Shown in pieces: positions 35,773-49,300 of a stretch of DNA of 64,000 bases. Each line of letters opens with the position of its first letter. Position 1 is the stretch's first letter. The translations under genes were made by a program, and so were the position numbers. The stretch is from Annona cherimola (taxonomy: Eukaryota > Streptophyta > Magnoliopsida > Magnoliales > Annonaceae). The stretch covers positions 4,615,579 through 4,679,578 of the forward strand of contig CM059975.1 in the NCBI GenBank assembly GCA_030490835.1. The letters are read 5' to 3'. The notes under the pieces were generated by a model. The model was not told the origin of the DNA. It made no database searches and worked only from the letters and a program-made list of their open reading frames with translations.

Positions 35773-38700
35773 ATGGTGGCGGCTTCAGGAACTAGGTCCT
35801 GGGCAAAGGACATGACGGCCGAATCCTTAGCCAAGGAGATGGTGATCAGGAGGAGGATGGCCAACATGTAATCATCTCTCTCTTTCTCTCTCTCCATTTT
35901 ATTTAAAAGCCTCTTCTTTTTCTGTTACTGTTTCTGAAATTCTGGCTTGCCGTCTTCGGAGATTTCCAATGTCAATTTGCATCTTTTGGGAGAACCAAAT
36001 CAAAGAAATTTCAAAATAAATGATGCCGGGGAAGATATACCACTGAAACTGGGTAATCAGCGGATGCCTTCAAAACCTGGAGCTGATAATTGATTGGAAT
36101 GGAGAGATCAAGAAGTATATAATTTTTTTCTCTGTGAGATAGCTGTGAAACAAGCCACGCTTATGATAGAGAATGTCAGAGGTTAATGCGCCTAGCTTTA
36201 CTTAATAGATTGAGAGAGAGCTCAAGACAATGGTGTCAAAGAAGCCGTGCTTTATGAGGTGTTGTCAGGAAGTGAAAAATCATAGCTGAACGGAGTAGCT
36301 CGAATAGATTTGAGTGGCAGGATGAGAAAGGGAAAGGAAGCACCATGAAGACCATGCCAAGAAACTGTGGATGGTCTTCAGTCAGTTATAAGACGGAGAA
36401 ACATTGAACGAGATGATTTTATGTTGCACGACAAAGACCACCAGTTTGAAGCCTTTCAAGGCTGGGAATAGAAGAGAGGAAGCCAAGAGAACTGTTAATT
36501 TTGTCCTAGAAACTTTCTGAGATTTCCCCATGCAGCATATCAATTGCCGAGTGGTCAAATTAGATATTCAGAGTTTGGCTTAGCTGCATGATCATGAGGC
36601 TGAGACAAGAGCTGATCAAACATTATCTTGACTTTACAAATTGATTTGGCTTATCTTGATTATATGGATCAGGAACAAAGGCTTCTTGGTGTCTAAAATA
36701 CAAATCTTAAAGACCTGATCACTACTAATCATTCTTCCCTTTTCTTTTTTCTTTTTCTCTTACAGATTCAATAAAAGGGAGGAGGACTTTCCATCCTTGA
36801 GAGATTACAATGATTACTTGGAAGAAGTAGAGGACATGAGTGAGTGTAAAAAAGTTACAATTCATCTGAATTCATGTGGTCGAGCACATCTTGATAATTT
36901 ATTTTTTCTTTGTTCTTCAGCAAGCAATTTGGTTGATGGAATAGATGTTGCAGCCATTGAAGCAAAAATTGCCCAGTATGAAGAAGAAAATGCTGAGCAG
37001 ATCATCACTGCTCAAGCTCGTAAGGTACCCCCAAGAAGCCCTGGAGTTCTGCTTGTTAGTTTTCTTATTTGCTGAATATTTCATCATGTAGCCTCAGCAT
37101 GTAAAACAAGTTTTTTCTATTGTTTAAAGTTTTGCTTTCCAATTTAGGCACCTACAATTCAACCCCAAAGCAATGGGAAAAGGCTAAGATGATTGCTGAA
37201 AATGGAAATTTCTACTACTTCTGTTCCTGCCATTTATTTAGATAATATGATGTCAATATTGCATCTGTCCACCCGTGCATGTTAGTTGTTATTCTAAATA
37301 CGCTTATCCATTCCAAACAGGCTGAAGAATTGGCAGCAGCTTTAGCAGCAAGCAAGGGACACCGCGTACAACCAGACCTTAATGATGTGGTGAGCCAGTA
37401 TTTTTGTCACTTGTTTGTAATGAATTGATCAGTTCACCATTGTCATTGTCGTCACCATCGACTCTTATCCAGACATGTTAGTTATATGAATTGAACTTTG
37501 CTGTTTTGCTTGAACATGGGTCCCTGATTCTTATTCAGCAGCTCTTCTCAGATGCCCTCTTAGAGCCTTTTGAATCAATTTCTGTAAATTTTGCATTTAA
37601 GCTGCCACAAAACTTTGCAGTGGCTGTGGAGAGAATACGTTCCTCTATCTGCTTATCTCCAATATACAGTGCTTATGAAAGATTTTCAAATAGCAGACAA
37701 ATTTTTAGATCACAACCTACACAAAAATAGCAATAGAAAATGAGAAATTACTTGAAAGTGACGCAGATGTAGAGATGAATTGGAGTATCAACCTCTGTCA
37801 CGCTCAGTATTTTCTGAGTTTAATTCGACTTCTGAGTTGATAGATTAATTTGAATGGCTTAGCTAGTGTAAAAGGGTAATGAATTTTCTTATATTGTGGT
37901 AGTCAAACTCAATAAAGTCAAGGCAAAAGCTCTAGCAAGAGCTCACATAGGACATGAGAATTCTCAGTCCATTCGGTCTGTTGTTCCTGAATGTTGTTAG
38001 AGGTGTTCTTTCATTCAAATTGGATGTATAACAAGAAATCTGAGTTTGGCTGCCATATGTGTTTTGTGATATCATGGATGGGACGATAACGTGCTAAACT
38101 TGATCAGAAATATTTTTGACTTATTGGAATTCCAATTGAGTTGAATCCTAGAGATTTAAGACATCATTGTCGATTTGTCATGCCATCTTATTTGTTGAGG
38201 ATGTCATCCTGCACATGCTTATGAACATCTTAGGAAAGGACATAATTGAGAGAATGATTGTCCCTAGGATAGATGAGCCTCATTATTTATGCATGTCTAA
38301 ATGTAGTTTCTTATTTTTTAATGGAGTGAAAGAGAAGAAAACATACTGGCCAACTCGAGGGAGAGAACTCTTTATTGAATCTGAGCAACTAAAATTAAAG
38401 ACACATCCAAAAAGGAAACTCATATTTACGTTTGAGCCTGTGGCTGAGTGGGTGAGGGAAGATTTTTCATTATTGACCCCATTTTGTTGGGAAACAGCTT
38501 GTGTTGATGGTTTTGAATTCATGGAGTCTGAATCCAGTTTGTCTGTCCATATCCACAATGAATTTAGAAAAATAAAATGAAAGAAATGGACCCCAGCTTT
38601 TTAGGTGATTAATTTGAGAACAGACCTTTTTTTGATCCGTCTCACGGGAGGGGCTGATGTGACAAAAGCCTGATTAGGACCGGATGTCTAAATACTGGCT

Positions 38701-39109
38701 TTGAGCTCACTTTTACTATTACTAGTAACTTTTTTTTTTCTTTTTTCTTTTTTCCTTCTTTCGTTATGGCTGTTTGCTTTCAAAATTTAATCATTCTATA
38801 CTTTTTTCTCTATACATGTTGTAAAATTCTGAACCACAGGCTACAGGACAAGGCAACCAAGCAGCAGTTAGTGGGCAGGGACAATATGCACCGGCTGTTG
38901 CTGGGGGCAGTGCTTTTGGTCAACCGCGACCTACAGGCACAGTCCCAGTGATGCAACCTGTGCCTGTTGGAAGTGGACAAGCCAATTTGGATGAGGATGA
39001 AGAAACACAGAAAGTGCGGGTAGAAAGAGGGAAGAGGGCAGGCGGGTGGACTATGGAGATGTTCAAGAAGAGAGCATTTGAAGAAGCATTTGGTAGCTTG
39101 TGGATATGA
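35773..39109 (+). CDS. MAT1: MAT1, CDK-activating kinase assembly factor / TFIIH subunit (5 exons, 203 aa)
   Basis: Exons: 35773-35867, 36766-36839, 36921-37024, 37321-37389, 38840-39109; all introns GT-AG with matching phases. The hallmark FNKREEDFPSL...YNDYLEEVEDM block is at about residues 33-56, followed by a helical ENAEQI...ARKAEELAAALAASKG segment (about 75-99). A Gly/Gln/Pro-rich linker leads to a C-terminal GGWTMEMFKKRAFEEAF...LWI motif, which in MAT1 binds the CDK7-cyclin H pair. No C3HC4 RING cysteines are encoded before FNKREED. The N-terminus instead reads MVAASGTRSWAKDM with a basic IRRRMAN stretch, a RING-less layout that, as far as I recall, matches plant MAT1-type proteins. 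The protein should tether CDKD-cyclin H to TFIIH for transcription and cell-cycle control. Intron 4 (1,450 bp) is the largest. Confidence 0.92.
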
Positions 39110-40085
39110 ACATCTAAGGCAGGCGCATTGGCCCTGCCCAACACGCCCAAAAGCCTGAAGTTTTCGGACTGGTCAAAGACTGACTTGAATATTTCTATCC
39201 AGTCCAATCGCTTGATGCCTTGTTGATCACTTTCGGTGGCATCAGCAGCATGGTGGCTTGAGACTATCTCAACACTCAATCTGGAAAGTCAACCGATGGA
39301 GTGGATAGAACCCATAGAGGTGATGATATCACAGCTAAAGAACTCCTGGCAAAGGTCAATGGATATGATCAGATTTGCACGTAGTAGACACATCTAACCG
39401 GTACTTAATTTTGTGGGGCATTTTTGAGGCAGAGATTACTCATGTAGCTCGTACTGTTGGTAACCCTTGTGTTTATCCGATTTTTTTTTGGGGGGTGTTT
39501 TTTTTTTGTTCTTACTGTTGTATTTCTCCCGAGCCTTAGCTTTGGTTGTTCAGTCAGGTGTTTTTATTTCACATTTCCACTTTTAGAGGCCCCTTCAAAA
39601 GTTGTAATGCGCATCCGACATTCTGAGAGTTGAAACTCTCCTTCATTCATGGATCTTAGCTCATCCAGTGATTTCAGGGCTGTGCGATCTTCTAGAGGTG
39701 ATGACCCACCACGATGTAAATAGTATTTTGTGAAAAGTTGGGAATGCAGGCCTCGAATGACTTGGACGAAGGCTACCTGATTAACGGCGTGGACGTCATA
39801 GATGTTCTGCTGACATGCAAGGCAGCTGAAAATTGTAATGCTGTATTGATCGCTGGCGAACTTCATCCCAGAGTATAAATATATTCTCGCAATGAGTTAA
39901 GGCTGTTAAGCAGCTTCTTTTAGAATACAACTGGTCAGGCAATCAACGATGCTTTCAATTCTTTTAAGGTCGATTTTATTCGTTGAATTGTTGGTTCGGA
40001 TTTTTAAGTATTCGCTGAACTTGTTAGTCATCCTGTTCTGTTGTCAATCTGATACAATGTTGTCCTAAATTTTGCTCGAGTGGTG

Positions 40086-40118
<33 letters not shown>

Positions 40119-40393
40119 AAAAATAATAATTTCCTCATTGTTTGTCTAGTTTGAACTTTGAAGGCTAACATCAACGGCTGTATGGGGAAAGCTAAGCATC
40201 CTGGTTAGACCTGCCAGTTCACCAATGACCCAGAACAAGCAACAACAGCTGGCTTTCAGTAATACATGCTAAGGACTACGTGGAATTTCCAACTAAATTC
40301 CACGCAACTGAATGGTACAGCCAGTCATAAGTTACAGACACTGACATAAAAAAAAAAAAAAAAAAAAAAAAATCGTACTATAATACAAACTGA
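39110..40393. other. Convergent 3' region between MAT1 and HEXO1
   Basis: It contains the 3' UTRs of both genes. A T26 run at 40086-40111 and an A25 run at 40348-40372 bracket about 235 bp. The minus-strand open frame 39564-39866 has no recognised domain. Cleavage sites cannot be placed by eye. Confidence 0.45.
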
Positions 40394-43300
40394 TTACTGG
40401 GCATAGCATGATCCAGGACCAACCGGCGGCCTCCGGGCACATTTATTTGTAACTGGGGCAGCTGGAATCCCACGACGATTGAGAAGACACCGGAAATATT
40501 CCAACCTTGGCAATACAGTTGTGTTTAAGTTCCTCGTGGAAGTGTCCTCTATCCTGCTCCAAAAACGTTCTGAGACAAAAGCTCCACGTCAGAGAGTAAA
40601 TAAGAAATTTCACCTTCCACCTCTAAGACCGTGAATCGAAATAAGCGGATTCATCTTTTAACAAGCTATATACAGAGGAGAATTCTCATGGTCTCTTGAC
40701 TAAAGTAAAGAGGGCATAAAGTTGGCCTCCCAGTCTATGCACCCGATGCATTGAGCATTAATACTTGGGTACATACACTCATTTTTCAAAAAAAAAAAAA
40801 AAAATTTGAAATTTTTTTACACAAATGTTAATTTAACATGTGTATCTATTTTTACTATTTTTTTTAGAAATTTTTAGGTTTTTTTTTGAATTTTTAAAAA
40901 TCAGTGGCATTTTAATAATTACTAAAAATGCTACTGATTTTTTAAAAATCCCAAAAAATATTTAACAGTTTTTAAAAATGGTAAAAATTGATACACATGT
41001 TAAATACACTTATATTAATATTTTCACGAAAATTTTTTAAAAAATTAAAAAATAGCAGGCACCATAAAACTATTGCCCTAAATCTTGAGCTTAGAAATAC
41101 TTTCAAGCCTAGTTTCTGCCAGTGTGGTTCCACAAGTGGGTAAAGATCGTTGAACTAAACGCGTTCAGCACTCAGCAGCGAATAGGCTTAATAAATTCCT
41201 TAAATTACAACAACCTTAATTTAGGTTTTTGACCTAGACGCAAAAAACTGATTTTTTATTTTTTTTGAAATTTTTTTATAGGAATATTAATCTAAGTGTA
41301 TTTAATCCATAGGCCAATTTTTACCATTTTTAGAGATTTGCACATTTTTTTAAAAAAATAGGGGTGTTTTAATCATTTTTAAATGAATAAAATACCACTA
41401 TTTTTAAAAACTAAAAATATATATATATGCAAATCTTAGAAAATGGTAAAACTTAATACATATATCAAATACACTTATATTAACAGTTTTATATAAAAAA
41501 AAAATTTTAATAGGCTTTTGTGTATAGGATCCAGATCCTAATTTAATGGTAGGTGTCTTTGGGTGGCCATTTACAGCAGCCCAAACTCAAGGAAAGAAAA
41601 CCAGATATCGCAGGGGTATCAATTTAAAGGACAGGATTTATCAAAATTGAGCAAAGCATATCAGGACTCTAGATATCTCAGACATGGTACGCTTAATAGC
41701 AACTCGAAGTTAGAGGAATGTAAATGCAATTTCCAAGAAAAATCAGTCTTTCATCTCACAGCAAACCAAGAGTCACTTCCACTTCAAGACCCTAGCAGTT
41801 CCATAAAATGGATCTTTGCATACCTGCAGCCGCAGCAGCACGGGGCCAAATTGTTTGTTGAATAACAGAGGCATCAGCTGTCTCACTCCACATGCATACT
41901 TGACCTCCAAGCACGAGTTTTTGTTCTGAGGAGTCACTTATTCCTTCCAATGGTTCGCTGTTATAGACATCCTCCCAAGAAACATCCAGACGATCAAGGT
42001 AAAACACTCCTTCATTGCTTACAATGCACCTGAAACCCTTAGCAACAACTTTTGGACAAACACCAGGGCCCAACCTGCAAGTATACAAAACAACAAAAGG
42101 CATTAGGCCGCTTGCTGGTAGTGATGTGCTACACCACCCTAAATTAACAGGAAACTATTTGGGGGAAAGGGAAGCAGGAAAAGAAAAAACACACCAGTTA
42201 TGCACCACTGTTTGTGGATTAAGATGTTCACTGAAGGAATTGAAAGTCTCTTCCCTGACAAAATCCCAACCCAATTCACAAGAAATGAAATAATGAGAAC
42301 TTCATAATGTAAATGTCAAATTTTCTGCAAAGAGAAGCCTCAAATTATTTTAATGAATTAAATCAGTAGATACCAGTTCACAGGGGTCCGATTTAGGGCA
42401 AGAGCAATCTCTTGACCTTTCAATACAAAATACTGATAAGCATCTTTCCTGGTCATGTTGTGTTCTTGAAGCCTGCAGAAACAATACACAAATTTTCCAC
42501 AATGGAATATTAGGTTCAATTCCATGACAGGTGAAAGCAATATTTTGTGAGTGCTTTTCCCAAATGACTGCAACTCCATTGGAACCAATTCCTTGGTTGA
42601 AAAAATAAGAGGCATACCATTGCTTTACATGCTGCGTCGAATTCCAACAATCTGCCAAAACATCAGAGCACTAAGATCAGATGGTAGAGCTTGGAAAAAC
42701 AAAAGCATCAAGAGAACTAAGAATCTGTATGACTACTTACTAGGTAGATTTACTTGCTCTGTTGTTTCTACTTCTTTAACTTATTATTTAACACGAATCA
42801 CATCTTTCTATAATCTCTTATAATCTTTCGAGGATAGTATCGGCTTATAATCTTTCAAGGATAGTATCGACTAAGAGTTTGTTTGATTTGATTGGAATTT
42901 ACAGGTTGATGGCTGATAAACCGCTATGTGCAGGCCAAAATCACCCTATCTAAGATATCTAAGCCATGATTACAAAATTCCCTATCATGAGAATCAGATC
43001 AGTCCACTGATTAGGTGGACACAATTATCCAAACCACCAATTTGAGGCACTTGGAAGGTAAGTAACACAACGAATATTTGAAACTCAAGCAACAGAAGCA
43101 AATATATTTCTGCAAATCGAACTAAAAAGGGGAATGTCATTGTTGAAATATTGTTTATTTTAGTAAACTCAAACAAATGGTCAGAATTAAGGATTCGACT
43201 TGGCAGCAACTCAATACAAGCTGTTCTGACCATTGAAAATAAGGATTGTGCTAGCATGTGGCTAGCCGCAACTTAGGTAGACCCCTTTTTCCTTTTTTTT

Positions 43301-46300
43301 CCACATATATGTAGGCCTAAGTAAAATCAGTTCATAACTTCATTAATAAATTTTACATTTTCTGAATTTTTATATGTTTTTTATTTCCAAAAGTAAAAAA
43401 AATATATCCAACAAATAGAAAACTTAGTATATGAACAGATTTTACTTGGGCCCGCATATCCATGAAATATATATATATAAGGACCCAGCAGCTAGCTGCA
43501 GGGTAACACGACCTTTAAAATAAACTAGCTGTACCATGTATAATATGCTTTTGTTATATCTACTACTGTTATATCTACTACATTCATTCGACTTCAGCAT
43601 GGAATTGGAAGGATCAACTAGGCAACAACAATAAGTATCTATTATCTTGTGATGATAATTGAGGAAGCATTGGAGGCCAATCCATTGAGCTATTATTGGG
43701 TTATTCATTCCCCAACATGAACTAACACAAGCAAATGATATGAAGAAGAATAAAATGTATCTAGTACGAAATTAAAAAGCCATTTAAGTCAACAATCAAA
43801 GACGTAACCTGTGTTAACCTCATCCCCTCCCAAGTGGAAGAATTCAAATGGGAATATTTTGCTCAGATCTGCAGAGGAACAAGACAAATAAATAAACATC
43901 AGAAAAAGGGAATAAAATACATGATAAAATATAGTTATAATATAAAATAATTCATAAAGGCCTCAGGATTCTATTTAGATGTAGATTAATTCTTCTATGC
44001 ACACCCATGGGCACACATAGGGAGGGGACTCTCACAAAAGTCTGAAGCATGGCCCTAATTGTTTTTTAAAACATCACAGGTTGTACATCCTTCAGGCCTT
44101 CATCTAATCATCTTTTGCCTAAAGATGTGTCTTCATCAGAGGCATAAATTAAATCAGATCAGCCAGTTCAAAAGTTGGACAACTAGGAAGGTCAGTCACT
44201 GCCTAGGGGAGCGTAGCTAGCTCAACAAATCAAGGTGAATGATAAGATCGTATATTGTCAGAGTTCATATGACCCCTCACTCGAGTCTACATCTAAATTT
44301 GTCTTTAAATATAAAATTTAAAGTTGAAGCTATAAATAATGTAATTAGTAAAAAAAAAAAATTAATACTAACTAACAAGTAATGATAAAATTGCAGTCTC
44401 AACCAGTCTAAATTACCAATTTAAACCAAACCATTATATGGACCAGTTCGAAAATCATTCAGGTCTAATAACATTGACAAGGATATGCAGTGAGTTGAGA
44501 TGGTTCTTCATATTAAAATTCATTTCCGTAGATGTACATTAGTGCCATCTGGTGTGACAGTAACTCTCTTCACTTGGTAGTTAGCAGAAAAGGTTCTGAG
44601 TTGCAAAACATAGGCAAAAATACATATATGTCAACCTCCTTAAGCTCCCCGCATCCCAATACTAGGTAATCTGTTTTAGATGAAATCACTTTTTGAAGTT
44701 TCCCCAGCCATAACATAATTTATCAATAATAAAATTTTCAGTTGATCACAACAGTTTTGCAGAAGAACCCTATTTATTCTTTTCAAGAATCCGCTATCCA
44801 ACTTGGTTGTAGAAATGCTTCAACAAAATATTTGTGGTTCCAAAGCAAACATGCAACCGAGGATTCTCACTTCAAATATTTCCATAATAGCCTTCTCTAA
44901 ATAAAGGTCTTCCTCACGTGCAACTGGCAAAACAGAATGCCAAATATCTTTGCATATTCAAGTTGTATATTTTAAATATCATCAAGTGTCATTTGAAACA
45001 TAGACATCACGTAACATATTTTCATTAACAATCAATCGTCACAGGGTTTGTGCAACAACTAACAACCTCTGCCCTTTATGTTGCATGCATTCAGTTTCCT
45101 GTCATATGTTCATTTTCCTATCTATGCTAATATATTTGTACAAAATGTTTATCATTAGAAGTGAATAAGCCCTTAAATGAACGAGTTCAATCTTACTAGC
45201 AGTTGTGAACGAGTTCAATCTTACTAGCAATTGTACTTAAGTTGCCATGGCACAAACTTCCAGCCTATTAACAAACCCAATCGTCAAAAATGGCATTCAA
45301 TACTTCCCATAACAATTCTCCAACTCCGATACCAACAGAATCAAAAAAAATTTCTGGAGCTTCACCTCTTAAAATGCCTGAAATCAAGTCAAATGTGAAA
45401 TTTTTGCTGACATCAAGTGGCTCCCTACAGGTGGGAGAAGGCCAAAGATCCGGATAACCAATGCCCCTGACAAACAATTAGACAGTTTGTGAACAGGGAA
45501 AAAAAAAACGAAAAAAGCCATTCTTTAAGGATAATACAATAGCAATATGTCTGGAAGCAATCAACTGAAAAGCTGATAGCATCTAACAATTCGACAGAGC
45601 CATTCAATTGGACTGCAACTAACCAAAGAAAAGTTCATCAGAAACTCAGGAGGGGACTCAGAATGCATGAAAAACATTTCCACAGAATAGTTTATCAGAC
45701 AATCCAGCCATTAACTTGGGATGAGGAAATTTGATATGAGTATAAAGAAACAAAGACCTTTTATATGTTTATTTTGAACATAAAGGGGTAAGGAGAACAA
45801 TTTCCTTCACCAGAAACGGGATTGTCATTTATAGCATTTACTGTTGCTGTCATCTAATCTAAATCACATCCGTCTGATGCATGTTTGTAGTAATTCCTGC
45901 AGTTGTATCTCTCACCAGGGACTTAAACTTCCACAATTTCCATGGTTAAATGGTTTAGGGTATCAAGGAGATTAGAGTAGCAGTGTTAAGTTATTATAAT
46001 GATGCCTTGATACAACGCTCCTCTATATTACCTATTTTTCTTATGAGATAACATGTTTCATTTTCTTGTATGAACATAATGATCAGATGAAACAATTGAA
46101 GTGAGATCTAATGCTCTACATAAACAAGTGGCCAGTGGGAGAAGTAACAAATTGGTGGTGGTGTCCACTTGAGCATTTGTGGCTCAAATTCAATTTTCAA
46201 TTTAAATATCTGGATAAGCCTAGATATTAACTTATCCTAAGTGACAAGTTATTTTGGAACGTGGGGGATGAGGGAGTTGACAACGGTTTTTCCAAAAAAC

Positions 46301-49300
46301 TGGAAAGAACAATGAGATTGGATTGATCTGCAGCAAAAGTTCTATGGCAGTTTGCTTAGTGATGCAATGGAAAGGTGTTAAGCACCCATTGCACCCAAAA
46401 CTGGGTTTCCTACCAGGTGTTTGCATGAAATTTCAAATCCGAACAGCAAGTTCTACAGCAGAAACACTGATTCCAGCATTTTCACATAGATTTCATGGGC
46501 ATTTTCAGATAATCATGGAAGTTCAAACAGAACTTGATCGAAACTCAGCAAATGCCATAAACATCATTGAATTCTATCTGGCCAGCTATCAAAGCATGCG
46601 AAAGCTCGTGATTCAGCAAAACAGTTGTAATTCAGTTATTAATTTCAAAAACAGAGAATGATACCTGCACGGTAGCTTAAATCCCATCGATCAGAACACA
46701 CTCAAACAAGTAACTAGATTGAAAGGAACTTCTTAAGCAGGTAAACCCCAGCTCATGATTCCCTGAGGAACAGAGCTGTACTCCTTGCTTAGTGCTTGAA
46801 AATTCTTCCTCTCCATTACTTTTCTTCAAAACTTAAAGAAATTTTATGGAACAGAGCTTTTACTCAAAATCAAGATCGATCGATCTCTCTCTCGCTCCCT
46901 CCCTCCAAAGCCAAAAAAGTTCAGATTTTCAAAAAAATAAATAAAAAATTAACCCCTCAACAATGAATGACTACTAAATTTATACACTAAACCAATGGCA
47001 AGTGTTGAAGGAGTAAAATCAAGAGAAGCATTTGTGTCCTACGGCTATTAGGGCTTCCATTTCTAGAGAGATTTTACGACAAACATATGATTCTTGAGAA
47101 AAAAAAGTCGCTGCATCCTTCGAATGAGACAATTTTTATATTATTTGAAAGTGTCAGACCTGATGCTAAAGACTTCAGAGCCAGGCCGTACCAACTCTAT
47201 CCAACAAAATCAAGAGTCAAAACATGGACCGTCCAGGTGATAAAAGACTTTAGCATGAGAAGTTGTCAATTCTGATTATCCAGAAAACAAAACCAAAAAA
47301 AAAACGAGAGGAAACAATGGTACCACTGTGGCACTAAAAAGCTGCATAGAAAAAGTCAAAAAAAAAAAAAAAAAACACCCCAGGCAATATGGGATTGTCT
47401 ACAGTTATATTAGAGTTCAAACTCTTTCTCCCACAATGATAAAAGTTGTTCATATGGGCATGATCTCTTATAGTTTTCACACTCTCTATATTGCTCAGGG
47501 CATCATTTATCGTCCTTGCGATTTTGTAAAACGGAAACTTGTAGCAGACTCTAGTAGCCATCCCACTTAGCATAAAAGATTATAAGGTAGATACTCATAC
47601 ACTATGCATATTGGGGTATTTTTATAATTTTGACCACTTAATTTTTTTTTAACGTTTTCCACTTACTTTTTTTTGTCAATAGATATGTAATGATCCTAAC
47701 TTTTATTTACTAATTACATTAGCTTAGAATTATTTTAAACAATATTGATTCGTAAGAAATGAAAATAAAAAACAGAAATTGAAATAAATAAAACTATACA
47801 AATGGGTTAAAAGTTAGTTTTAAAAAGAAAAATAAATTTTAGGATTTTCTATAAAAAGATTTTGAAGAAATGGTAATTGAAAAAGTAATTGTTTTAAATT
47901 TAGAATCTAGAAAATTTTCTTTTAAAAAAAAGGTCACAGGGCCAGCAAGTCGTGGGCCGCCGTTGGGCCTGCGTTAGCGTGGGATGCCCGGGCAGGAGTG
48001 AGATCTCATGGGCTATGTTGATGGACTTGGGCCCAGTAAGAAAGCCCAACCGATAGCCGCAAATGGCTTTTTCCCCATGCACACGAATATCCTTAGTTTC
48101 ACCAAACAAATGAATGACCTAGATTCAATCGGCCATATCTTCTAATCCTAATTTTTGATTGAGCTAAAAATTTATATGCAGTTATCTAATCTACAATATT
48201 AGCAGTTGGATTTGAAAAATAATAGTAATAAATAATTTTAAAAATTACAGTAAATAAAGATATTAATAAATATAGATCTATGAGCATTTATTCCCATTAT
48301 ATCCTATACAATAAGATGTATGAACTATGAAGCTATGCTCATGCCAAAAATCAAAGGCAGTTTAGGAAGAGGGAAAGAGATTTTGAAGGAGGGTTTTCGA
48401 ATTTAGAGGTATTTATAATTATTTTTCTTTTAATTCTTGCTTTAATAACTTCAAAATTCATACAAACATAATTCTGCATTTATTTTGAATAATCATGAGT
48501 GGGAAATACTTAGGGGTTAAAAGAACATGATAAATTCTATTTTTACAAGATATTAAATTGCATATAGGAATTATTAGATAATTATTTCAATTTTCATGAT
48601 GGAAAATCATGAAAATATCTAATAATGCTATTTCATGTGAAAAAATTGTGGATCCATCCAATATAATTTAGATCTAATGAAAATCTGTTTATTTTAATTT
48701 TTTTCTTTACTTAGATAGTAATCTTTCATTTACTATAATTATTGAGAATTTATTTGACAATAAATCATGGAAAATGCCTAATAATGTTATTTTGTCACAA
48801 AAATCATGTGAAATTGTGTAGATCTGATGATAATCTATTTTGATTCCATTTTAGATCTATGTTATTAATATTCCCGTATTTTCTTCAATTATAGAATAAT
48901 TAATTGCCATAAATCATTAAAAATATCTAGTAGTGGAATTTTCTATAGAAATTATATGGACCATAGATATGATGAAACTCTGCCTGGTTTCATTTTAGAT
49001 CTGATTAGATATTATTTTGTAGTTATTTCAAGTATTGAGCATTTGATTGCTATAAATTTTGAGAACTATTTGGTAAGTATAATTTTGTCATAAAAATTAT
49101 ATGAATCTGTTTTATATAGCATGGATGTGGTGACGATCTATTGGATTGATTCTCGAACGTGATTAGATAATATTTTTGTATTTATCTCAATTATTGGGCA
49201 TTTAATTGTCATAATGCACAAAAAATACCAGATGACGTATCTTGTTGTAAAAATCTTATGAGATGGCTACAATGAACATAGACTAAGACGGGAAACTAAT

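Noticed and set aside
39564..39866. 100-codon minus-strand open frame past MAT1
   Set aside because: It lies in the convergent 3' region, shows no known family and has no matching splice or start context.
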